Shown: in pieces, positions 34,803 to 42,840 of the stretch
Numbering within the stretch: the first letter of the stretch is position 1
How the letters are laid out: every line of letters starts with the position of its first letter
From: Actinophytocola gossypii
Lineage (GTDB): Bacteria; Actinomycetota; Actinomycetes; Mycobacteriales; Pseudonocardiaceae
Assembly: GCF_025165815.1 (NCBI RefSeq)
Contig: NZ_JAFFZE010000022.1
Location: 62,001-126,000, forward strand
Reading direction: 5' to 3'
DNA: 64,000 nucleotides
Program-made: the position numbers and the translations under genes
The notes under the pieces: model-generated
Database searches by the model: none
What the model saw: only the letters and a program-made list of their open reading frames with translations
What the model was told of the DNA's origin: nothing

Positions 34803-36386
34803 CTAGCGGGCTTCCGCGAGCTCGGGGTCCGACTCGGGAGTGGAGTCGGCGGACGCCTCGTCGGTCCTGCCGATGGGCGGCAGGTGACGCAGCCCGAAGT
34901 ACACCGACACCGCGGCCGCGGCGATGATCACCGAGCCGGTGACCACCAGCACCTGGAAGCCGTCCACGAACGCCGACTGCGCCGAGGAGAACAACTGCGC
35001 GCCGGCCTGCTCCGGCAGTTCGCCGGCCGCCGTCGGCGCGCCGGCGATGCTGTCGCGCACCGCGTCCGCCGAGGCCCCGGACAGCCCGGCCGGCACCGAG
35101 TCCTCCACCGTGGCGCGGTACACCCCGGTGCCGACGCTGCCGAGTACCGCGATGCCGAGCATCCCGCCGAACTCGTTGCTCATCTGGGCCATCGAGCCGG
35201 CCATGCCCATCTTCTCCGGCGGCGCGTTGCCGACGATCATCCCGGTGCCGAGGGCGACCAGCGGAGCACCGCAGAAGGAGAACACCGCGAACCCGACGAT
35301 GATCGTGGCGGTGCTGCCGGTCGGGCCGATCCCGGTGAGCACGAGCAGTACCGCGGCCATGCCCACCAGACCGGTGGCGATCACGTACCCGGGCCGCACC
35401 CGCGCCGCGAGCTTCGGCCCGACCTGCATGCCGATGGTGGCCGCGGCCATGCCCGGCACCATCGCGAGTCCGGCCTCCAGGGTGGACAGCCCCGCCGAGA
35501 GCTGGAAGTACAGCATCATGAACAGCATCAGCCCGCCGCCGACGAGCGCGTAGGCGAGCTGGCCGGTCAGGCAGGTGCGGATCACCTTGTGCCGGAACAG
35601 GCTCAGGTCCAGCAGCGGGCTCGCGAGCCGGCCCTGCCGGCGCGCGAACACCACGCCGAACACCAGGCCCACGACCAGCCCGGCGATGGCGGGGACGGAG
35701 ACCCCGTTGGTGATCTCCTTGATGCCGTAGACGATCGGCAGCAGCGCGGCCAGCGACAGCACGATGGACAGTGGGTCCAGCTTGCCGGCCTCGGCGTTGC
35801 GCACCTCCGGCAGGACCTTCGGACCGACGATCGCCGCCAGCAGCATGACCGGCACACCGAGCAGGAACACCGAACCCCACCACCAGCCGGTCAGCATGGC
35901 GCCGCCGATGACGGGACCGAACAGCGCGCCGAGGGTGAACGTGCCACCCCACACGCCGAACGCGGTGGCCTGCTGCCTGGGGTCGGCGAACAGGGCCGGG
36001 ATGAGCGACAGGGTCGACGGGCCCAGCGTGGCGCCGGCGACGCCGAGCAGCGCCCTGGCCGCGATCAGCATCTCCGGCGTCGTCGAGTACGCGGCCAGCA
36101 GTGACGCCGCGGCGAACGCGACCGCGCCGGTCAGCAGCAGCTTGCGCCGGCCGATGCGGTCGCCGAGGGTGCCCATGGTCACCAGGAACCCGGCGAGCAT
36201 GAAGCCGTAGATGTCCATGATCCACAACTGTTGGGTGCTGCTCGCGCCGAGGTCGGTCGCCACGCTCGGCAGCGCGGTCATCAGCACGAACAGGTCGATC
36301 GCCACCACGAAGGTCGGCAGGGCGAGCACCGCAAGCCCGACCCACTCCCGCCGTCCCGCTCTGGGCGGTGCTTGCCCACCGGTCAC
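34803..36386 (-). CDS. MFS drug exporter, DHA2 (14-helix) type
   Basis: 527 residues with about fourteen hydrophobic helices. The DHA2 signatures are the IDLFVLMTALPSVATDL motif in helix 1 and the GDRIGRRKLLL loop between helices 2 and 3. The C-terminal tail is acidic. It starts at a GTG at 36386. Such proton-driven pumps export antibiotics, and in this setting it probably exports the product or gives self-resistance. It ends at a shared terminator with the AraC gene. Confidence 0.92.
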   Translation of the reverse strand: MTGGQAPPRAGRREWVGLAVLALPTFVVAIDLFVLMTALPSVATDLGASSTQQLWIMDIYGFMLAGFLVTMGTLGDRIGRRKLLLTGAVAFAAASLLAAYSTTPEMLIAARALLGVAGATLGPSTLSLIPALFADPRQQATAFGVWGGTFTLGALFGPVIGGAMLTGWWWGSVFLLGVPVMLLAAIVGPKVLPEVRNAEAGKLDPLSIVLSLAALLPIVYGIKEITNGVSVPAIAGLVVGLVFGVVFARRQGRLASPLLDLSLFRHKVIRTCLTGQLAYALVGGGLMLFMMLYFQLSAGLSTLEAGLAMVPGMAAATIGMQVGPKLAARVRPGYVIATGLVGMAAVLLVLTGIGPTGSTATIIVGFAVFSFCGAPLVALGTGMIVGNAPPEKMGMAGSMAQMSNEFGGMLGIAVLGSVGTGVYRATVEDSVPAGLSGASADAVRDSIAGAPTAAGELPEQAGAQLFSSAQSAFVDGFQVLVVTGSVIIAAAAVSVYFGLRHLPPIGRTDEASADSTPESDPELAEAR

Positions 36387-36420
36387 GTTCTCGTCCTTTC
36401 GCTTGGCGTACGTGCGCGGG

Positions 36421-36957
36421 TCAGGCGCGTCGATAGGTCAGCGCCGTGACCCCGGTCTCGAAGGAGCGGGTGCCGATCAGCTCGAGTGCGATCTCCTCCG
36501 CGAACAGCGGCTGCCCCGCACCGAGCGCCACCGGGTGCACCAGTAGCCGGTACTCGTCGATCAGGCCGGCACGCGACATCGACTGAGCGAACCGCGCCCC
36601 GCCCGGCACGAAGATCATTCCGCCGGGCTCCTGCTTCAGCGCGTCGATCTCCTTGGCGAGGTCACCCGTCGCGATCCGCGAGTTGGCCCAGTCGGCCGTG
36701 GTGAGCGTCGAGGAGAACACGACCTTGGTGGCGCGGTTGATCAGCGGCGCGAGGTCGTCGGTCGCGGTCGGCCAGTGCGCGGCCTGCTCGAGGTAGTTCT
36801 CCTTGCCGAGCACGTGGGTGTCGGCCTCGGACAACGTTTCGGAGCTCCAGTCGACCACGTCGGCGCTCATGTTGGGGAACAACCAGTCGAGCTCGCCGTT
36901 CGTCCGCGCGACGAACCCGTCGAGCGAGACCGACATCATCAGAACAACCTTGCGCAT
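36421..36957 (-). CDS. Dihydrofolate reductase-fold protein (RibD C-terminal-like)
   Basis: 178 residues of the RibD_C/DHFR-like family: MRKVVLMMSVSLDGFVA at the start, GGMIFVPGGARFAQSM in the middle and LIDEYRLLVHPVALGAGQPLF near the end. These are NADPH-binding reductases of mostly unknown substrate, common in actinobacteria. I start at the ATG 36957, which lies six bases after AGGTG. It sits 34 bases from the MFS exporter gene and may be a pathway reductase, but nothing ties it to a defined step. Confidence 0.82.
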   Translation of the reverse strand: MRKVVLMMSVSLDGFVARTNGELDWLFPNMSADVVDWSSETLSEADTHVLGKENYLEQAAHWPTATDDLAPLINRATKVVFSSTLTTADWANSRIATGDLAKEIDALKQEPGGMIFVPGGARFAQSMSRAGLIDEYRLLVHPVALGAGQPLFAEEIALELIGTRSFETGVTALTYRRA

Positions 36958-36991
36958 GTGCACCTGACTCCAATGTGGATGGATAGCGGAC

Positions 36992-38425
36992 TTACCTGGT
37001 CGGCCTCTTCAGCGCGACGACGTTCTCCAGGTCGGCACCCGAGTAGGGCTTCGCGTCGGCGAAGTACTCGACGCGCAGGCTCGTCTCCGCGCTCGGGCCG
37101 CCGTCGGCCCGGTCGGCCTCGTAGGCGTCGAGCAGCGCCTGGGCCTCGGCGGTCGCGGCGATGAACCGCGCGGCCGGGTCGACCCCGGTGCTCAGCACCT
37201 CACCCATCGCCCTGGTCATCACGTCCTGGACGCCGGCGAAGTCACCGAACAGGGCGCCACGCGAGGCCGGGTGGCCGTGCGGGGTGATCTTGTCCAGCGT
37301 CAGGCCCGGCGTGTCCGGATACGTCTTGAGCTGGTCGCTCGCGGCCCGGTGGTGTGGGTTGTCGACGAACCACTCCGACTCCTCGAGCAGGTCGAACGAC
37401 GCGTTGGTGATCGGCAGGAAACTGTTGGTCACGTGCTGGTCGGCGGCGTTGACCGGGTTGTGCAGGAACTGCAGGAACGCGAGCGCGCCCTCCTGGGTGA
37501 CCTCGTCGAGACCGTTGGCGAGCCACAGCGAGGTGCCGGCGATGCCGTTGCCCTCGTAGGCGGAGTCGGCGTTGTCGGGGAACCGGGTGACCCGCAGATC
37601 GAAATCGCTCTGCCGGGCGGCGTGCACCATGTAGTTCACGTCGTTGGAGGAGGTGATCCGCAGGCCGACCCGCTGGTCGGCGAACGCCTGGAAGGTGCCC
37701 TGCCAGTCGGGGATCCCACCGGTGTAGAGGTAGTGGCCGTCCTTGTGCAGCCGCTGCCACCAGCTGACCCAGGCCAGCATCTGCGGCGAGGCCAGGTCGA
37801 GACGGGTGGCGCGGCCGCTGCGGCCGTTGTCGTTGTCGGCGAGCAGCCCACCCTGTGCCGCGAGCGCCTGCTGGAAGAACATGCCGTGGTTCGCCCAGGT
37901 GATCGTGTGGTCGAGCCCGGCAACGCCGCGCAACCGGTCGCAGGCCTGGCCGACCTCGAACCAGGTGCGCGGCAGCTCGTCGATGCCGGCGGCGTCGGCC
38001 AGGTCGCCGTTGGCGAACAGCAGGCTGGTGGTGCCCACCGACGGCATCGAGGTCAGGTCGCCGTCGTAGGTGTAGTAGTCACGGACCGCCGGGATGATGT
38101 CGTCGATGACGACCGGCTCCCCGAGGATCTCGTCGCGGCCGCCGATCGCGGCCTCCACGGAGGTGAACAGCGGGGCGCCGTCGACGTTAAGCAGGTCCCG
38201 GGCGGCCTGGGTGATGTAGAAGTAGCACTCGGCGATGGCCGGAGCCCTGCCCTGCGCGGCGGCGGCCGCGATCTTCTGGGGCAGCGTGCGGAAGTCGTTG
38301 CCGACGATCCTGATCTCGTACTCCGGGTGGGCCTCCCCGAACTCGGCGGCCAGCCGGTGCAGCCGGTCCATGTACCCGGGGAAGGTCAGGTCGGCGACCC
38401 ATACCTCGACGACCTTGCTGCTCAT
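36992..38425 (-). CDS. Family 1 solute-binding protein lacking a signal peptide
   Basis: 477 residues of the UgpB/MalE-like extracellular binding-protein fold (EVWVADLTFPGYMDRLHRLAAEFGEAHPEYEIRIV, later WANHGMFFQQAL and AGTSLWLANG). These normally carry a lipoprotein or Sec signal. This one begins directly with the mature fold, and the upstream in-frame extension is not signal-like. CAGGAG precedes the ATG at 38425, which overlaps the stop of a small membrane protein gene. No ABC sugar permeases lie near. A cytoplasmic ligand-sequestering role is possible. Confidence 0.83.
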   Translation of the reverse strand: MSSKVVEVWVADLTFPGYMDRLHRLAAEFGEAHPEYEIRIVGNDFRTLPQKIAAAAAQGRAPAIAECYFYITQAARDLLNVDGAPLFTSVEAAIGGRDEILGEPVVIDDIIPAVRDYYTYDGDLTSMPSVGTTSLLFANGDLADAAGIDELPRTWFEVGQACDRLRGVAGLDHTITWANHGMFFQQALAAQGGLLADNDNGRSGRATRLDLASPQMLAWVSWWQRLHKDGHYLYTGGIPDWQGTFQAFADQRVGLRITSSNDVNYMVHAARQSDFDLRVTRFPDNADSAYEGNGIAGTSLWLANGLDEVTQEGALAFLQFLHNPVNAADQHVTNSFLPITNASFDLLEESEWFVDNPHHRAASDQLKTYPDTPGLTLDKITPHGHPASRGALFGDFAGVQDVMTRAMGEVLSTGVDPAARFIAATAEAQALLDAYEADRADGGPSAETSLRVEYFADAKPYSGADLENVVALKRPTR

Positions 38426-38610
38426 GTCAACTCCTGCCTGGTCGGGGTTGGCCGGTGCTCGGCGGTGCGGCGTTCGCTGGTCGAAACAAGCAGCGGCAGG
38501 CCGGCGAGGAACGCGAACACACCGAGTCCCACGATGGTGGTCCGCACTGTCTCGACACATCTCCGTGCGTGCTCGATCACGGTTCGTTCGGTGGTCGTTC
38601 CGGTGGTCAT
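38422..38610 (-). CDS. Small single-helix membrane protein, 62 aa
   Basis: A 62-residue frame with one hydrophobic helix ([19 protein letters not shown], about residues 24-42) between polar ends. GGGAGGGG lies just before the ATG at 38610. Start and stop both overlap neighbours by four bases (ATGA), linking epoxide hydrolase, this gene and the solute-binding-like gene in one translational unit. No family is recognised. It could anchor the binding protein at the membrane; this is inference. Confidence 0.72.
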   Translation of the reverse strand: MTTGTTTERTVIEHARRCVETVRTTIVGLGVFAFLAGLPLLVSTSERRTAEHRPTPTRQELT

Positions 38611-39773
38611 GTCGTCCCCTCCCGCAGCCCGCGGAAGAACGCCCGGACGTCGCCGGTCAGCTGCTCGGGCTGCTCGAGCGCGGCGAAGTGGCCACCGCGC
38701 TCGAACTCGGTCCACCGGACGATCGTCGGGATGTCCCGCTCGGCGAACGCGCGGATCGGCACGAACAGGTCCTGCGGGAACACCGCGACCGCCACCGGCA
38801 CGCCGATCGGCGGCGGCGGGTTGCCCGCGGCCGCGGCCCGCACGGCCGCCGCGCCCTCGTAGTAGAACTGCGCCGACGAGCCGGCGGTGGCGGTGAACCA
38901 GTAGATCGACACGATGGTGAGCAACATGTCCCGGTCGACGGCGTCTTCGGGGACCTTCGCCGAGTCGCTCCACTCGCGGTACTTCTCCACGATCCAGGCG
39001 AGTTGCCCGGCCGGCGAGTCGGTCAGACCATAGGCCAGCGTCTGCGGGCGGGTGGCCATGATCTTCATGTAGCCGGACTGGTCCTCGTCGAACCGGCCGA
39101 GCCGGCCCAGCAGCTCGAGGTCGGCCGGAGCCAGCGCCTCGAGCTCGGCCGGGTCGCCGGACGGGAAGGTCATCAGCATGTTGACGTGCACGCCGAGCAC
39201 CCGGTCCGGGTGGATCGTGCCGAGCGCCAGGGAGATCGGCGAGCCCGCGTCACCGCCCTGCGCGCCGAACCGCTCGTAGCCGAGCCGCGTCATCAACTCC
39301 GCCCAGGCGTTCGCGATGCGCGGCACGTCCCAACCGGTCTCGGTCAGCGGGGTCGAGAAGCCGTACCCGGGGATCGACGGGATCACGACGTGGAAGGCGT
39401 CGGCCGGGTCGCCCCCGTGCGCACGGGGGTCGGTCAGCGGGCCGATGACGTCCAGGAACTCCACGACCGAACCCGGCCAGCCGTGGGTGAGAATCAGCGG
39501 CGTCGCGTCCGGCTCCGGTGAGCGCTGGTGGATGAAATGCACCGTCGCGCCGTCGATTTCGGTGACGAACTGCGGGAATGAATTGATCCGGGACTCCGCG
39601 GCGCGCCAGTCGAAACCGGTTCGCCAGTAATCGGCGAGTTCCCGGAGGTAGGCTGGCGGAACACCGCGATCCCAGCCGACCCCGGTCAACTCGTCGGGCC
39701 ACCGGGTCGCGGCCAGTCGCTGGCCGAGGTCGTCGAGATCAGTTTGGGGAATGTCCACCAGAAACGGTCGCAT
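38607..39773 (-). CDS. Epoxide hydrolase with EHN domain (SgcF/NcsF2-like)
   Basis: 388 residues. The N-terminal EHN domain (about 1-105, with [14 protein letters not shown]) precedes the alpha/beta-hydrolase core. HGWPGS forms the oxyanion hole, Asp175 in QGGDAGSP is the nucleophile, and the histidine lies in [16 protein letters not shown] precedes the ATG at 39773. The same architecture is found in SgcF and NcsF2, which open an epoxide of nine-membered enediyne cores before side groups are attached by condensation enzymes. The partner epoxidase could be the MonCI-like enzyme at 22376. Other epoxide substrates are possible. Confidence 0.9.
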   Translation of the reverse strand: MRPFLVDIPQTDLDDLGQRLAATRWPDELTGVGWDRGVPPAYLRELADYWRTGFDWRAAESRINSFPQFVTEIDGATVHFIHQRSPEPDATPLILTHGWPGSVVEFLDVIGPLTDPRAHGGDPADAFHVVIPSIPGYGFSTPLTETGWDVPRIANAWAELMTRLGYERFGAQGGDAGSPISLALGTIHPDRVLGVHVNMLMTFPSGDPAELEALAPADLELLGRLGRFDEDQSGYMKIMATRPQTLAYGLTDSPAGQLAWIVEKYREWSDSAKVPEDAVDRDMLLTIVSIYWFTATAGSSAQFYYEGAAAVRAAAAGNPPPPIGVPVAVAVFPQDLFVPIRAFAERDIPTIVRWTEFERGGHFAALEQPEQLTGDVRAFFRGLREGTT

Positions 39774-39932
39774 GGGGCTCTCCGATCGTCTGGTTGGATC
39801 GTCACCGTTGGCTGCCGGTAGCCGCATCTCCCGAATTGCCGCGCGCTGTGCGCAGCGTCGGAGAAGACCCGAAACCAGGATCGGTGTGACCATTCAGGGT
39901 GTATCCGGAAAAGTCGCGAAGGAGATGCGCTG
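39774..39932. promoter_or_regulatory. Divergent promoter region
   Basis: 159 bases between the epoxide hydrolase unit and the zinc-ribbon methyltransferase, which point away from each other. AAGGAG near 39918 is the ribosome site of the latter. No convincing operator was seen. Confidence 0.35.
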
Positions 39933-41465
39933 ATGAGTGCTTCCCGGCCCGATTCGACCGTCGCGGAGCTGGTCGACGCCTTCACCAGCGCGACGCCCGG
40001 CGACCTCGGCCAGCGGTTCCACGAGCTGGTCGACGCGGTGTGGAAGGACGGCCGCCGCACCGGCCTCTCCCTCGCCGCCGCGACCGAGCTGGTGGAGTTG
40101 ATCGACCGGGTCGACGACGAGCGCACCGGCCGGATCGCGGTGCTGCTCGGGCTGCTCGCCGAGGCGGAGTACCCCGACCACGCCGGCGAGGTGTTCGACA
40201 CCATCGCGGCCCGCACCGGCACCTACCTGGACCTGCTGCGGGCCGCCACCCCGGGCGAGCCGCCGGCGCTCGCCCTGTTCTACCTGCTGGCCCACTTCCC
40301 GGAGGTGCGTCCGCGGCTCGTGGCGATCGGCGAGCGGCACGCGCTGTCCGCCGCCGACCTGAGCCGCATCGACCGCGCCGGCCAGGAACTGGATCCGGCC
40401 CACCCGGTGCTGGGCCGGGTGTTCCCGTCGCCGGCCGAGTGGACGCTGGACGAGGGTGAGCAGGACTTCGACCAGAGCTGGATCTCGGCGCTGACGCCGG
40501 AGCAGATCGTCGCGAACTGGCACAACGACACCAGGACCGTGTTCGGCAGTATCGGCGCGAAGGCGTACTGGGCCGTCTGCCACGGCACGCCCGCCGCGGT
40601 GGTGCAGGGCTCGGTGCCGGCCCGCGACGTGATCCCCACCCCGCCACCCGGCACCGGCGAGGACCTGTTCGCTCCGCACGCGGCGGCGATGCGGTGCCCG
40701 GCGTGCGGCGGCGGCCTCGACTTCGCCGGCGGCGCCGCGACCTGCGGCGGCTGCGCGGCGAGCTACCCGCTCGCCAACGGCGTACTGAACCTGCTCCCGA
40801 ACAGTGGCGACGGTGACGACTTCCTTCGCAAACTGTCCGAGATCCCGACCATGGGCCTGTTCTACGAAGCGCTCGCCCGGCCCGCGTTCCTGCGGGTGTC
40901 CGGCGCCAACTGGGGTTTCGACGTCTCGCCCGCCGACGAGGACGACTACATCGCGCGCCACGTTCTTCCGGTCGACGGACCGGTGCTCGACCTCGCCGCC
41001 GGCGCCGGCCGCTGGACCGAGGTGCTCGCCGACACCGTGGGCCACGAGCGCGTGGTGGCGCTCGACGTGAACCCGGCGATGCTCAACGTGCTGCGCGGCC
41101 GGTTGCCGTGGATCCCGTCGGTGCTGGCGAGCGCCAGCACGTTGCCGTTCGACGACGCGAGCCTGGGCGCGGTGCTGTGCTGGAACGCGCTGCAGGCCTT
41201 CCCGGACGACGCGCCGGCCGCGATCGCCGAGGTCGGCCGCTGCCTCAAGCCGGGCGGCAGCTTCACCTTCCTGACCTTCCACCGCTCCCCCGACCCGGTC
41301 TACGACTACTTCCAGCGCTGCCATCGGTTCCCGCAGCACAACGACGGGCTGCGGCTGTTCGACCTGGACGAGCTGCGGAGCTGGGTCGCCGCGGCCGGAC
41401 TGACCGTGGTCGACGAGTCCGGCCCCGGCACGTTCGTGATCATGACCGCGACGCGCAACGGCTGA
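39933..41465 (+). CDS. Multidomain methyltransferase: helical N-domain, zinc ribbon, class I MT
   Basis: 510 residues in three parts. Residues 1-245 are a helical region I cannot assign. Residues 255-274 carry Cys255, 258, 271 and 274 (CPAC, CGGC), a zinc ribbon of the Trm112-like kind. Residues about 300-510 are a class I methyltransferase (VLDLAAGAGRW, LKPGGSF). A ribbon followed by a methyltransferase is known in RlmA-like and natural-product enzymes, but the long N-terminal part is unusual. It is followed by an FAD oxidase 37 bases later. The substrate is unknown. Confidence 0.82.
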   Translation: MSASRPDSTVAELVDAFTSATPGDLGQRFHELVDAVWKDGRRTGLSLAAATELVELIDRVDDERTGRIAVLLGLLAEAEYPDHAGEVFDTIAARTGTYLDLLRAATPGEPPALALFYLLAHFPEVRPRLVAIGERHALSAADLSRIDRAGQELDPAHPVLGRVFPSPAEWTLDEGEQDFDQSWISALTPEQIVANWHNDTRTVFGSIGAKAYWAVCHGTPAAVVQGSVPARDVIPTPPPGTGEDLFAPHAAAMRCPACGGGLDFAGGAATCGGCAASYPLANGVLNLLPNSGDGDDFLRKLSEIPTMGLFYEALARPAFLRVSGANWGFDVSPADEDDYIARHVLPVDGPVLDLAAGAGRWTEVLADTVGHERVVALDVNPAMLNVLRGRLPWIPSVLASASTLPFDDASLGAVLCWNALQAFPDDAPAAIAEVGRCLKPGGSFTFLTFHRSPDPVYDYFQRCHRFPQHNDGLRLFDLDELRSWVAAAGLTVVDESGPGTFVIMTATRNG

Positions 41466-41502
41466 GCCGACCACCGACACCGGAGAAGGAGGCGGCGACG
41501 CC

Positions 41503-42840
41503 ATGACCGTCAGCTACCCCGGCGACCCCGGCTACGACGAGGCGACCCAGGTCTTCAATCTGATCGCCCCGGCCAAACCGGCGGCGGCGGTGACCGCGCG
41601 AACCGTCGACGAGGTCCGGGCGGCGCTGCGGCACGCGGCCGAGGAGTCGCTGCCGGTGCGGGTGCACACCACCGGGCACGCGTCGGCGGCGGTGCGGCCG
41701 GTGGACGGCTCGCTGCTGGTCCGCACCCGCATCGAGGGCGAGGTCCAGATCGACACCGAGCGCCGGATCGCCCGGGTCCCGGCTGGCACGACGTGGGGCG
41801 CGGTGGTCACGGCCGCCGCACGGCACGGCCTGGCCGCGCCACACGGATCGGCCGGCACCGTGGGCGTCGTCGGGTACCTGTTGCGCGGCGGGATGAGCTT
41901 CTACGGCCGGGATGTCGGGCTCGCGGTGAACAGCGTGCGCGCGATCGAGCTGGTGACCGCGGACGGCGAGCTCCGCCGGGTGTCCGCCGACCAGGACCAG
42001 GAGCTGTTCTGGGCGTTGCGTGGTGGCGGCGGTGGTTTCGGGGTGGTCACCGCGATCGAGGTGGCGCTGTTCCCGGCCAGCCAGGTGGTGACCGGAGTGA
42101 CGTTCTGGCCGGCGGCGTACGCGCCGGAGCTGCTGTCGACGTGGCTGCGCTGGTGCGCCGACGCGCCGGCCGCGGCGACGACGTCGATCCGGGTGATGAA
42201 CCTGCCGCCGCTGCCGGACCTTCCGCCCGAGCTGACCGCCGGCCCGGTGTTCGGGGTGGACGGCGCGGTGCGCTGCGCGGACGGCGACGTCGCCGCCGGG
42301 GAGCTGATCGCCGCGGAGTTGCTCGAGCCGCTGCGGGCGATCGCCGCGCCGGTGTCGGACAGCTGGCGGCCGGCGCCCACCTCGGCGGTGCTGGAGGTGC
42401 ACATGGACCCCGACGAGCCGTTGCCCGTCGTCGGCGAGCACATGCTGCTCGGCGACCTCGGCGACGAGGGCGCCGCCGAGTTCCTCCGCGTGGTCGGCGC
42501 CGGTTCCGGCTCGCCGTTCGTCGTCGCCGGGCTGCGCCAGCTCGGTGGCCGCTACGCCGAGCCCGACCCGGCGGGCGGGGTGTTGAACCACCTGACCGCG
42601 TCGTACGCCTACGCCGGCTCCGGCCTCGCGGCCACACCGGAGCAGGCGCACCGGCTGCGGGCGCACTGCGACGTGGTCCGCACGGCACTCACGCCATGGG
42701 ACACCGGCAGGACCGTTCCGTGCTTCGTCGAGCGGTTCGAGCAGCCACAGGGCCATCTGTCCGACGTGGACATCCAAGCCGTCGACCGGGTGCGGGCCAG
42801 GGTCGACCCGACCGGCCGGTTCTCGGGCGACGTGGCCTAG
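41503..42840 (+). CDS. FAD-linked oxidase, berberine-bridge (PF01565) type
   Basis: 445 residues with the vanillyl-alcohol-oxidase FAD fold. His59 in TTGHAS matches the covalent 8-alpha-FAD histidine. The second attachment cysteine of bicovalent members is replaced (GSAGTVGVVGYLL). The C-terminal BBE substrate-cap segment reads VDPTGRFS in place of the usual DPxNxF. No signal peptide is present, so it is cytoplasmic. Enzymes of this class oxidise alcohols or close rings in antibiotic pathways. Its stop overlaps the SARP stop on the other strand (CTAG). Confidence 0.87.
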   Translation: MTVSYPGDPGYDEATQVFNLIAPAKPAAAVTARTVDEVRAALRHAAEESLPVRVHTTGHASAAVRPVDGSLLVRTRIEGEVQIDTERRIARVPAGTTWGAVVTAAARHGLAAPHGSAGTVGVVGYLLRGGMSFYGRDVGLAVNSVRAIELVTADGELRRVSADQDQELFWALRGGGGGFGVVTAIEVALFPASQVVTGVTFWPAAYAPELLSTWLRWCADAPAAATTSIRVMNLPPLPDLPPELTAGPVFGVDGAVRCADGDVAAGELIAAELLEPLRAIAAPVSDSWRPAPTSAVLEVHMDPDEPLPVVGEHMLLGDLGDEGAAEFLRVVGAGSGSPFVVAGLRQLGGRYAEPDPAGGVLNHLTASYAYAGSGLAATPEQAHRLRAHCDVVRTALTPWDTGRTVPCFVERFEQPQGHLSDVDIQAVDRVRARVDPTGRFSGDVA

